Positions 1 through 10,665 of a stretch of 64,000 bases of DNA are shown piece after piece. A program made the translations under genes and the position numbers. A model generated the notes under the pieces. It ran no database searches. It was not told the origin of the DNA and worked only from the letters and a program-made list of their open reading frames with translations. The number at the start of each line of letters is the position of its first letter. Position 1 is the first letter of the stretch. This DNA is from Lutjanus erythropterus (taxonomy: Eukaryota; Chordata; Actinopteri; Lutjaniformes; Lutjanidae), in the NCBI GenBank assembly GCA_020091685.1, contig CM034608.1, positions 6,049,751 through 6,113,750 on the forward strand, read 5' to 3'.

Positions 1-569
1 CACTGGTTGTTAGACACATAAAAAAAAAAAAAAAAAATTCAATAAAAAAAAAAATAAGTAATAACTTACCACATTACAAAAGCCACAACAAAAGGCAGGA
101 ACTAACCAAAAAAAATTACAGCACCACAGTTGTTTTCTGAGTACATTTTATAAAGCTCAAGGTCCATTTACAATCTGTTGGCAGAGGATTCTCTGGTAAG
201 GACACAGTTCTGTATTTCTTTTTATTTTCAGTGAACTATTTTTCCACAGTACTGACCATTTGTGCTGATGACTACACCAAAACATTCATGCTCATTCAGA
301 TAATGAAAATCATCCAGCTCTTAGTTGTTAAACATAGCATATGGGGAAAATGTTATTTAATGTTGTGCATCTCCACGCTCCTCCTGAACCTGAATTCATC
401 CGACTGAATCCAACATTAAAAAGAGACAACAAAAGATTAAATAACATACCAGAACTAACTGAATGTAGCAGAATGAAGACACTCATTTCTATTGTCAACT
501 TTGTGGTTTTAAGAAACAGTGCAGCTCCTAAATCCTTTTCCAGCAGGTTGTCTGGGCGGATCACCTCCC

Positions 570-900
570 CCCCGAACTACAATTGGGCCTCTGATAACAG
601 ATCTTTTAATATTACTCTCTTCTTCAATATCAGAGGATTGTGATGGTGCCAGGCAGGGATATTGAGTGAGAGCTGAGAGTTCCTCCCTTTTCGGCTTGGC
701 CCGGCATCAGAACTTATTAGACAGATAAATGAGAGGTGGACTTACGTCGGAGCCCGGCCTCTTTCTGTGGCTGCGTGTCATTTATTCGTCCCCTGAATGC
801 TGGCTCAATCAGATAGCGGCCAGCCTTTCACGGCGGCCACCATCTCTCTGCATCTGTTGACCCGCTCTGGCACAGCCGGGACTAATGTGGGCTGCTTTGG
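570..900. promoter_or_regulatory. Candidate conserved non-coding element
   Basis: This stretch is more complex and GC-richer than its AT-rich surroundings and is free of simple repeats. It contains an AGATAA (GATA-type) site near 721-726 and CpGs around 747-870. It has no convincing open frame. The regulatory role is inferred only from composition; no alignment was possible. Confidence 0.25.
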
Positions 901-1371
901 TGGTACTGAAGCAGTCGTTTTCCCTCTCTCTTTCAAACTGCTTTTGTTCGATTTGTTACTTTTTTCCCACAGATAAAGCTCTGATATAAAGGTCAGACTG
1001 TGTTTGTGTGGTTCTACTACTCTATTTGATGTTTTGTTCTCAGATTTACCAAAGTAAAGAAGACTTGTAAACCCTTGCAACACAAAACTTCTTTTTCTGC
1101 TTGACTTTCATCCATCTATTCCCGCTTGTATGATAGGTGATAAGAGGCTTTTTTTATCCTACATGGCTGGATGATGTGAAATAATATCCAAAAAATGTAA
1201 TCAGTAACCTAATCCAAATATTACAACATTAAAGTTGTGCACAAATTCACATTTAGATTAATAATGGTATAGACATTTAAATGTACTTTGTTAAATATGC
1301 TATTAACACTTCACACTCAAACTCAAACATCAGTAGTAGTTGTATTGACAGGTTAGCTCTCCCTGTCTGGA

Positions 1372-1975
1372 TTTCTGTGTAGCTACCATTAGCAGTTGGT
1401 CTGTGTAGCTAACATTAGTGTATTTTTTTTTTCCAAGACTGTTCTGCCTAGACCTGCCCTCCTGTGCTTTGATTGGCTACTACTACTGAGCCGTGATTGG
1501 CCTGCCTAAGTAGTTTCTGTGCCAAACATGAAAATAATAAGTCAAATATGTCTAAAAAAAAGTCAAATGTGACACTGAGCTTCACATGGGACACAAAAAC
1601 CAGTCTGGGTGAAAGTCCTGCTTTTTGATTCAATCATCGACCGCTACCGCCTTGCAAGTGCTGGTCTATACTCACACACACAGCCAATCAGAGCATAGCA
1701 GTAGTAGCCAATGACAGCACAGCAGGGCAGAAAGTGGTGAAACAGTCTTGGAGAAAAATATCATTTAATCTGTGTAGCAAATGTTAGTGGTTCGTCTGTA
1801 TAACTAATGTTAGTGACTGGTCTCTGTAGTCAACAGTAGTGGTTGGTCTGTAAAGCTAATGTTAGTGGTTGGTCGGTGTACCTTAGCAGTTTGTGTGTAG
1901 CTAATATTAGTGATTGTTCAGTGTAGCTAACATTAGCAGTTGGTCTGTGCAGCTAGCATTAGAAGTTGGTCTTTA
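1372..1975. repeat. Minisatellite, about 26-base unit, interrupted
   Basis: Repeated units of the form GTAGCTAACATTAGTGGTTG occur about twice at 1376-1420 and about eight times, diverged, at 1769-1975. The unit is roughly 26 bases with substitutions in each copy. A fold-back element at 1421-1760 sits between the two blocks, which suggests it was inserted into an existing array. Confidence 0.7.
1421..1760. mobile_element. Fold-back MITE with long inverted ends
   Basis: The left end (about 1421-1502) and the right end (about 1680-1760) are near-complementary over roughly 80 bases: the left carries CCAAGACTGTT and TTGATTGGCTACTACTACTG, the right carries GTAGTAGCCAATGACAGC and CAGTCTTGGAGAAAAATA. 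No open frame codes for a transposase, so this is non-autonomous. It splits the minisatellite. A clear target-site duplication was not resolved. Confidence 0.65.
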
Positions 1976-2884
1976 CTTTTAAATGTTTCTTTAAATTAGA
2001 TGTCAAGTCCTTGGACGATGACAGTATTTTCACAGCTGAAGGCAGAACCATTTTTTCCACTCAGGCCAGGTCATAATAATGATTTGACTGTGAGATTAAC
2101 TGGTTTCACCAGACCAGAGACCAGAGTGGTGTGGTGAGACTCAAAATGTTTTATTGTGTGCACGCTCCATGTGGTAGTATATTGTTCTTTAAGTTGATAT
2201 GTATTTTAGAATTGCAAACTTGCTAAATTATCCCCATTTTTATTAAATATAACTGCAATCTGATTCAATCTTTTTTGTCTGTAACTGTAATGGAATACAG
2301 TTTCCTTTTTGTATCCTAATTACGTAAATCCCATGACATGTAATCCTTTACTTTCCAAGCCTGATAATACAGCAAGGCTTAGAGTTTGTCTGAAAGATTT
2401 AAAGAATAAGTATCTCTTCTCCTCACCAGACCATGTGTATTCCAGTGCTCTGGATGTGTTCACTGTTCAGATCCATGCTCAAATCAAAATGAAGTCCTTA
2501 AAAAAAAGACATCCTTGACCAGTTTCCTGTAACCATGGTGATGGGAAGTGTCCTCCAATCACATATCTTCATTGTGTGTTGGGGAAGTGCACTGTTTCCT
2601 GCTGTTTTCACTGACTTCCTCCCAGTGGTGTGTGCTCAGGATTCTACATTTGGTCCTGGAAAACCACACAGTCCCTAACCAGCGCTCCTGTTCTCTTCTT
2701 CTATTTTGTGCGTTTGTATTTGCCTACTACAAGTAAGTGATTTGCAAATTATTGTAAAATTTTCATACAAGTTTTCTTCGTGAATAGCATATTTTTTTTT
2801 ACATCCAGATTTTCTTTTTGGGTTACCCGGCAGAGCTCTGCACTCTACTGACTTCATCTTCTTAATTTCACTCATAATTTTATA

Positions 2885-3047
2885 AAGTGCCATCTACTTC
2901 CATTATATCAGAGAAAAGGCAGACATCTCTGTGGGAGATATCTCCCAAACTCTGCAACTTACACCAAAACAGTCTAGATGGATAAATAGCACTATAGGCC
3001 AGAGGAAAAATTCATATTTTGGATTTTGGGGTGAACTATCCCTTTAA
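2885..3047. mobile_element. MITE fragment, right half (family A)
   Basis: The segment GATGGATAAATAGCACTA followed by GGGGTGAACTATCCCTTTAA matches the right halves at 18740-18906 and 45678-45834. The complete member at 45517-45834 shows that this family has inverted termini of the AAAGGGACAGTGCACCCC type. This copy keeps only the right half and has no coding content. Confidence 0.6.
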
Positions 3048-4497
3048 GAGTTCTTCTGTGGTTCTGGATTATAAGAAAGGAAAATACTCAACACATACTC
3101 AAAGTGTTTTAGATAGTGACTGTGTGTGTAAATAAAAATGTGCACCATAAGTACACATTAAATTTGAGGGGTTTATAACAACAAAGCTTTCTTATGCAAC
3201 ATCATCAGATGAAGAGCAGACTATATGTGCCGTTTGCTTTGTAACTTAATCATTTTGTCTGTTGAAGAAAAGAATGAATGACAAATGTCAGTAATTGTAA
3301 GACCTGTTGATCATTCCTCAACAAGTGCAGTGTGTGCTCATTTATACCGGGCAACACAACAGATGGACTAAAATGCACAAGTGACGGCACAGTGTAGCAG
3401 AACTCAAGCACACTGACCAAATCCTTACATCTTATATTCTACTCTATGACTGTATATGGGCCGTTGCATTGGTGCAAACTGCTGTTCCACAACATAAAAA
3501 CAAAATTAAAAAGCATTTAAGTAATCTAAGATGTCCACTAAGATCCTCCAATCAACTATTGAAATCCAACATAATATTTGTGATAACTTTAATATATATA
3601 AAATCATCATTTGTAGGGTGCTGTAGATTGAGAGGTTGCTGTCCTGAATGCTGACCCTTAAATTTTAACTCATAAAAATGATACTAAAATCATTTTTGCC
3701 AATTTTTCCTTCTTTTTTTTATTGTTATTCCAGCAAACTGGCTTTTCTTGGTGTCTTAGTTCAGAGCTGTGCCAACTAACCTTATGCTAACTAGCATCTT
3801 TGAGATAAATAAGTTGGAAACATTGCTATTTGTAATAAGTAACAGGACTTTGTTTTAAAATTTGAGAGTTCTGTATATGTAAAAATTCAGTGAGTTACAG
3901 GTGCTAAGACAAAAAGTGTTACAACTGTCCCTGGTCTCCCCTACCTCATTTAGCCATATGGTTTTCTCATTTTGTGTGTTTTAAACTGGCGAAGAATTTT
4001 CAGAAAGGGAAGGGGACATGACACAGGAGCAAGGTACCCAGACAGGTTGCTCTCATCCGTGCAGCAACACAGTACACAATCACACTGATGGTTTCACATT
4101 ATTCTTTTGATTGACAGTTGTTGGCAGTAATGCTGCTGGAAACATATGTAGTGTGCCTGCAAAGACAGAGGAAAAACAACACTGATAGCATGAATGCAAA
4201 CAATGTACTGTTTCAAGCAGGTAATATTTTTTACAGTGTTGTGTATCCTGAGGTGGCAGCCCTTAACACTGATTTGTGAAACAGAACAAAAGTTGCACAG
4301 AATATAAGATGAGACACAACACAAGGGCTTCATTTTCAAACCTGCATTGACTGACAACTTCTTATCTGACACTTAAAGCTGTTTGATCGCCTCCTTGGAG
4401 ACACCTGCTCCTTCCTGTCAGTATATTCAACATGTGGGAATAATTTACATGAGGCAACACTCCACCGGTCCTCCCCTCTCAATCAAAGCTGGCAGCG

Positions 4498-6205
4498 ATG
4501 CAGGTTGCTCATCAGGTCACCAGCAGCACCTCTCTGCAGATCCCCCCCCAGCCTGAGACGGCTGTGCTCAGAGACCAACGCCATCAGCCCGCCCTGGCCC
4601 AGGCCATCATCAATCCGAAGCGGGGTATGGAGGGTCCCCTCCAGACGCCGCAGCCCCCCAGGACCTGCAGTTCAGCTGGATCTGCTGGGAAGTCGTGCTG
4701 GAGCTTGGACGTGAGGGTGGCAGTGCTTCTGCTGACTCTGGCTGGAGCCGTGATCCTGCTGCTGCTGTACAGACTCTTACAGTTGAGACACAGGTACACA
4801 AGTTTGTCTGCTTTCTTCACAGCTTTTCACATATGCTATCAAAGGAAAACTGGCTTGCAAAGGAAGTTTTTACCACAGTAATGTATCTGTTTCTTGATTC
4901 CCTTGAGAAACAAACCACGTAATCTGTGCAAACTTCTCTGTCCAGTTCACATTTGATCAACTTTGGCATGCAGCTTTCCATGTTTGTTCCATGTTCCAAG
5001 TTGCAATGTTGCAATCACAACAGTTAATGCATTCAACCAATTCTGCACAGCCTTGCAATTTTGTCCAAACTCTGCCGCTTTTCCGCAAATCTGACCAATC
5101 ATTGTTGCTTCCCACAAATTCAAGCGATCATCGCAGTCCCCCGCACAAATGTCATTTACTCATTCAGTCATTGTTATGAACATTTAAAAATGCTGTGCAC
5201 TTTTATTTTTATATATATTATATTTTTCTTTGCAGAACACTCCAAAGGTGCACTTCTTCATCCCTAAATAAAGCGTATTGTGTTTTTGTAATCCTGAGCC
5301 TTCTTGGTAAGGTTACTTAGAACACTGACAAAATGTGATATTGCTCTCACCAGAACAAGTCACCTTTGATTTTTAATGAATTACCCCAAAAAATGATGGA
5401 ACTTTTTTTTGTTTGCAATTTCTAATCAGTCCCACAATTTAATTGAAAGAAATTCCTAAAAATATTGCAACATGCATTGCTTTTTTTTTTTTTGTTTTGT
5501 TTTGTTTTTTTTTGAGAACCTGCAGTGAAATCAAGCATTTTAGGCCCAACAACACCCCCCCAAAAAAGCCTGCAAAATCCTGGAGGGACTGAATGATGCC
5601 AGCAACATTATGTTAAGCTGCAGTTATTCTGAGTCTTCTGAGTTTTGTGGCCTTTAAGCTTCTTGAAATTTGGACAGAACCAGGAGGCAGTCTTTATGCT
5701 AAGCTAGGCTAACCATGTCCTGACTCCAGCTCTGTGTGTTGTGTGCTGCAGGCTGAGGTTGGCGAGGGCGAGGCACGCTCTGGAGTACCACAGCTTCTTC
5801 CACACCGCCACCTACACACTCAAGCACCCTGCTCCGTGTGAGGACCTGCCAACCAAGAACGGGACGGTCCCTGAGGCTACTATGCCCATCCAAACCGTAA
5901 CTGCTGTGACGCCCACCGTCGTCACCCCGCTTCCGCCTCCCCCGGCGTCCTCTCCACCCCCGCTGCCACTACCCCCACCTCCTGTGCTGCCTCCACCACC
6001 GCTCCATCCTCCGCCTACTGTCTTGGCCTTGCCTCTCCCCCTGCCTGTGATCCACACCACCCCGCCCAGCCCTCACCTGTCGTGGGGCGCCTGCTCAGAC
6101 GCTGACGTGTACTCTCGGATCGGAGCTTACAGGCCCGCGAGCTCCAGACTCTCCAGCATCTCCAACCAATCGAAAGTCATCCTGTTTGAACACTCATCTC
6201 TCTGA
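4498..6205 (+). CDS. Unrecognised single-pass membrane protein with proline-rich tail
   Basis: Two coding exons, 4498-4793 and 5752-6205, join through a GT-AG intron (CAG|GTACAC; CTGCAG|G) in phase 2 and give 249 residues. An in-frame stop at 4450-4452 lies before the first ATG. Residues 1-70 are polar and Pro/Gln/Ser-rich without a clear signal peptide. Residues 73-92 form one hydrophobic membrane span rich in Val and Leu, followed by basic residues (RLLQLRHRLRLARARH). A block with EYHSFFHTATYTLKHP follows at 110-125, then a strongly proline-rich tail at about 149-215, a Ser-rich segment and the C-terminus HSSL, which fits a class I PDZ ligand. The basic cytoplasmic flank suggests the proline-rich tail is inside the cell. 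I do not recognise the family; adaptor or synaptic scaffold roles would be guesses. The frame runs on smoothly across the splice, which supports a real gene. Confidence 0.7.
4921..5595. repeat. Dispersed element copy (family B) in the intron
   Basis: The segment shares long stretches with 52075-52515: GCAAATCTGACCAATCAT, ACAAGTCACCTTTGATTTTTAATG and AAAATCCTGGAGGGACT. The 52075 copy starts with AGTCCCTCCA and ends with TGGAGGGACT, so the family has inverted ends. This copy lies inside the intron of the membrane-protein gene and its left end is decayed. No coding capacity is visible. Confidence 0.55.
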
Positions 6206-8399
6206 CCTCTGATGCACAGCATGACTGGAGATGTCTATGTTTGAGAACACTGTGATTCCCAAAAACATGCTCTTCTGATGTACAGATAATCATCCAGACA
6301 TTATCAAGCATGTCCTTAAAATACTGTTCACGATATGTAATACTTACAGGGCTCTCAAAAACTTCAAAAACTGAAGTTCTAGTTTTGTGAGGCTCTGAAT
6401 TGATTTATCTATCTTTTCAAAAGTACCAGACTTTGTGCGAGACCTCTGCAAGAAAATTGCAGTTTGGAACAAAACATCCCAACTGTAATTATGTTTTGTT
6501 CCGTTGGAGAGTGGGGTTGCCTCTTAATTCAGCCCGGTGGAAGCACTGCGTTACAGGCCCACAGAGCAAATGTCTTCTCCTGAAGAACTTTTACAATCTC
6601 GCGTCTATTCTGAAACTCGTTTTGGAAGTAAAAGGAAGTAAAACCTGAAGAAAGACTTGTTTTTTGTATGATCTGTCCCTCACAACCTGATTTGTGTTCA
6701 CCATTCAGAGCCTGTCAATCTCCAGTGTCGTGTTCAGAGTTTTATTTTCTCAGTATAAATTGTAAATGGTAACTTTGTTTGTAATGAATTTGATTCAACC
6801 TATAAATATGAAGACGTGATGAAGCTCAAATTTTTAAGGTATCCTTCTGAATATTTAGATTACAAACAGTTTTAAGCTTTTCCTTTGAGTTTGTCCAACT
6901 TCAAATTTTCACTTTGGTTACTTCTGCTACTTTAAAGGTGCACTGCAAAAAGTGTATTTCAGTAGCAGTTTAAGTAATGTAATGTAGTCCCATTTAGCTT
7001 TCTGCTTCAGTGATCACATTCTATATTTGTGGATTTTGACAACTTGAAATGACACCCTGTGTTGTACATCTCACCTCAAAAAGTCCATGTTTTGATTCGC
7101 CATTTTCTCTTGGTGAAAGAATGTTAAGTATATTGCAAAACAAAATAATATTTTGTCAACATATAATTTACTATGTTAGCTGTAAAATGGTCCACCAAAG
7201 TTGGTTAAGTTCATAAGTTCATAAATGAAGCCAGCTATCCTTAAGCTGGGCTAAGGTTAAGTCATGCTAACATTAGCAATTACATTACTTGTATTTATCA
7301 CACTTAAACAACACACTAAGGTTGCTATATAAAAATACTTTTTCTGAAACCACACCGATAGCTTGTTAAGGAGCAGTAGAATGAATTTTATATTACTTTT
7401 GGGTAAAGCAAATAATTCAGTTTGAAATCAGAAACTTTTAAGTTGACCTTACTTAAATAAATTAAGTTGCATTAATGCAAACTGGTGATTTGAATACAGT
7501 CAGATTGTGAAATACATCTGACTTTAAGTAGTTGTTTTCATATAACCTATGTGATTTGAAAAAAACTTAATTCATTTGTGCGCTGCTAATTGAAGTAATT
7601 TTTTTATCCAACAGTTCTCTTTCTGCACCTTTCAGTAACTTTAATTTGACATCATCACAATGCAAAACTTGAACTGAAGAACATAAGCTCATGACTCATT
7701 TTAAGTTTTGTCAACAACTGTTTTGACAGGAGGTGCTAATTAAGACTATATTCACACTCCACACTGGAAGACTTTTTTTGCCCAAAGCGAGTTACAGGTG
7801 CATTCAAACTCAATCAAAACTGAAGCTAGATGTCATCAAAACAGGAGGTGCATCCCTCCCCAAAACCAGCTAAATAATGCATGTTTGAGCAATGGTGCTG
7901 GAACTTTTTGCCCTTCTGTCAACCATCACTTTCAGACCAAGATCAGTGATGTCAGATATGACGCCAGTGGCTCAAATGCCTTCTGTAGAAAGAATATGAG
8001 GAGAGGCTGAAGTGAATATTAATATTTGTTTCTGTTTTTTAAAATGTGATCAGATTAAATGACTCATTTGAGACCTTTATAATGTAACTCTCTTTAAATT
8101 AGAAAACAGAGGGCTTTTTACAGAAAAAAAAGATGAAGTTCCCATGTTTCCCATGTGATCAAATGCAGGAAACATGTTTCTTCATGTGGCATGTGCATTT
8201 TTTTCTGAAAGGGTGAAAGTACATATACATGCTAATTATCTAACCATGTTTATAACAACCTAATTTGATGAATTAAGTCAATGATCAGTTGTCAGCTCAT
8301 AATTTCAATGGAATAGGTTGAAGTGAAGTTTGAAGTTTTGGGAAATATGCTTGTTTGTCTTCTGGCTGAGATTTAGATGAGAAAAGATTAAATGAGAAA

Positions 8400-8680
8400 C
8401 TTTAACAAGTTAAGTTTACCTAAAAAAATAGGAAACTGTTTAAATTAAGTAAAATAACTTGCTTGTGTGAAGTTGTACATTACTGCAACCAACTTACTCC
8501 AAAAAAAAAAAGTTAAAAGTTAAAAGCTTTAACAAGTTAAGTTTACTTTAAAAAACAAACAAAAAAAAAACAGGAAACTGATTACTTTTGGAAAAGTCAG
8601 TAAAATACTGTAACTTACTTGTGTCAAGTTGTACATTACTGCCACCAGTTTACTCAGAAAAACCAAGTAACTATTTCAGA
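8400..8680. repeat. Tandem duplication, about 130 bases
   Basis: Two adjacent diverged copies (about 8400-8515 and 8526-8660) share TTTAACAAGTTAAGTTTAC, GGAAACTG, TGTGTCAAGTTGTACATTAC (first copy TGTGTGAAG) and a closing CAGTTTACTC-like motif. It lies in non-coding DNA and has no open frame. Confidence 0.6.
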
Positions 8681-9759
8681 AAAAGTACTGGAAACTCAGT
8701 GTAAATAATGAATTAAGTGAAGGGAAGCATTTAAATTATTAGCTTTTGAGTACTAGTTGGTGGATTTTGTTACATTTGACAGAGCCATGTTAGCTGTCTC
8801 ATCCTGTTTCTTTATACTAGCTAACTCTGATATGAGAGTGGCATCTTCTCACTTAATTCTCCACCAGAAAGTGAATAAATGTTTTTCCAAAACTGTCCAA
8901 GTTACATGAATGAGACAATTTAAGTCGCCCTAACCTAAAAGCAACAATCATATCTAATTACACTGAGTTACAAATAAAATATGAGTTGATTAATTTAATT
9001 GGTTATGGGATTTTACAGGCCTTTATCAGAGAACTCTGACTGCATTCCACAACTAAAAGAACTTTACAGAACTTGTTACTGCTTTGCATACAAATATTTT
9101 AACTGTAAGTGAATGCTGACCATAGAGAGCAAAACTACATTTTGTTTTTCTTGCGTGCACATAATTTACGTTGCTATTAGATAATGTCTTCATTTTTGCA
9201 GTGGAGTTTTTGAAGCAGAGCCCATTGTTTCTCCAGATGGAAGGCATTTCCTGAGCGGGTTTTCCATAGCAGGGTCCCTCCCTGTTTCACACCATTCTCT
9301 GCATTTCCTCTGACTCTCTCTCTCTGTATCAGTCTTACTTTGCATTTCTTTCACTTCCAGTCTTAAATGATGACTGATGGAGTTCTATTTTTATTCAAAC
9401 AAATATCACAGTTTCTCACATGAATTTTAAATGGTTCATATGATGTTAATGCATTCAAAATCACAGTACAGCGATGAACTTAATTAAGAAATAATGAGTA
9501 CAGTTACAGCTGCCCAGATGAAGTCATTTTCATATGACCACATGTGAGATTGATCATTTTCTAGTAGCTCTGTTGACTCACAGCTAGCATCTGTCCGTTG
9601 TTGATGGTAGCCTTAGTGTCCACCTTGGCCTTAACAAGCTGTAAAGATGAATTTTCTTTCAATATTTAACCATGTTTCCCCAACAGGCCTCTCATTTATA
9701 ATTCAACAATAGCTTGTAAATTCATGAGGGAAGCTGTTTTAGTTGATGCTTGTTGGTTG

Positions 9760-9985
9760 CTCTCAGCTTGCCGGGGTGAAAACCGAGACCTTGCGTGACA
9801 TGCCTCTTTAGTCTTCTCTGTATCTGAGTCTGCTAGTGAGGCCGCTGTCTCCATACTAAAAGCCAGTTAATTCAATCTGTGCATGTACTGCAGCGTTGTC
9901 TCTTAATTGGTTGTAATTTGAGCAGGAAAGGCATTTGTAACAATATACTGCTGCAGCAATTAAATCATGTCATGCAAGGATGAAT
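9760..9985. promoter_or_regulatory. Candidate conserved non-coding element
   Basis: A complex, repeat-poor segment that includes homeodomain-type TAATTG cores (TCTTAATTGGTTGTAATTTG near 9900-9920), AACAATA (SOX-type) and GCAATTAAATCATG. It lies in a gene-poor region flanked by a neural receptor gene, a typical place for enhancers. The role is inferred from composition only. Confidence 0.25.
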
Positions 9986-10194
9986 ATGAATGTATGTGTG
10001 TTCTAGATCTCATTAGGGTTATTAATTGAGGGTTTTTAATCTCAAAATGGTGTATGTCCATTTAAGAATGCCCACAGAAAGGCTTCACACAGCTGTAAAA
10101 AAAATAATGCATTCTCAACAAAAACACTATTTTTTCCTCCCATTTTTTATGAGTTGAAGTAAAAGATCTAAGATTTCCTTTGTGCACACAAAAA

Positions 10195-10665
10195 GTTTAT
10201 TAGGGCCCGAGCACCGACCTTGGTAGTTTTTTGATGATTATTCTTCTAAATGACTCGCATTTTGCATTGCTTAAATATACTCAAAAACTCACCAAATTTG
10301 AATATTGTGTGACAGACATAGTGCCACCTAGTGGCAACATATTTTATTTATATATTTTTTTTTATTTTATTCATATCCAACTCAAATCTAGTAGGAAAGG
10401 CCTTAAGATCTTGGTCTTGGTCTTGATCTCTCATGCTGTGTTGTGAAGATCTGATCTTTCGCCAAAACACAGGAAGTTGCATTAATTTCAGTATACTTAC
10501 TTGAATCAGCCTGAAACTTCACATGTTCATTAACAGTCAAGGCCTGGACATATGATATGAGTTTTGTTGATGAGCGTGGCCAAATGACTTGGCCACGCAC
10601 TTTAAACAGCAGCCCCCATGGCACATTGGGGGGCAACAGGGGCCAGTCTTCTGGAAACACCAGAG
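10195..10665. mobile_element. Probable decayed DNA-transposon relic
   Basis: The segment opens with AGGGCCCGAGCACCGACC and includes GTGCCACCTAGTGGCAAC, a short palindrome; both strings are of a kind I know from interspersed repeats in fish genomes. It ends near GGGGGGCAACAGGGGCC. Both strands contain only short open frames. The family name is not certain. Confidence 0.35.

Larger units (their letters stand above)
1..4497. other. Gene-free repeat-rich left flank
   Basis: I see no supportable coding gene here. The stretch begins with A-rich sequence at 20-55, and holds a GC-richer complex island at about 570-900 (possible regulatory element), a minisatellite split by a fold-back element at 1372-1975, and a partial MITE copy at 2885-3047. 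Short open frames, for example at 341-643 and 805-1083, show no domain, no clear splice sites and no recognisable family, so I treat them as chance. Confidence 0.6.
6206..10190. other. Gene-free stretch with A/T-rich repeats
   Basis: No gene is seen. It probably includes the 3' untranslated part of the membrane-protein gene, but I could not choose a polyadenylation site with confidence. From about 6938 the sequence is AT-rich with repeated motifs such as AAGTTAAGTTTAC. A local tandem duplication lies at 8400-8680. A more complex island lies at 9760-9985. Confidence 0.5.

Noticed and set aside
1372..1975. Possible CRISPR-like array
   Set aside because: Units are contiguous diverged repeats without unique spacers, in a vertebrate genome; it is a minisatellite.
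5812..6060. Minus-strand Gly-rich frame
   Set aside because: It is the complement of the proline codons of the membrane-protein gene.
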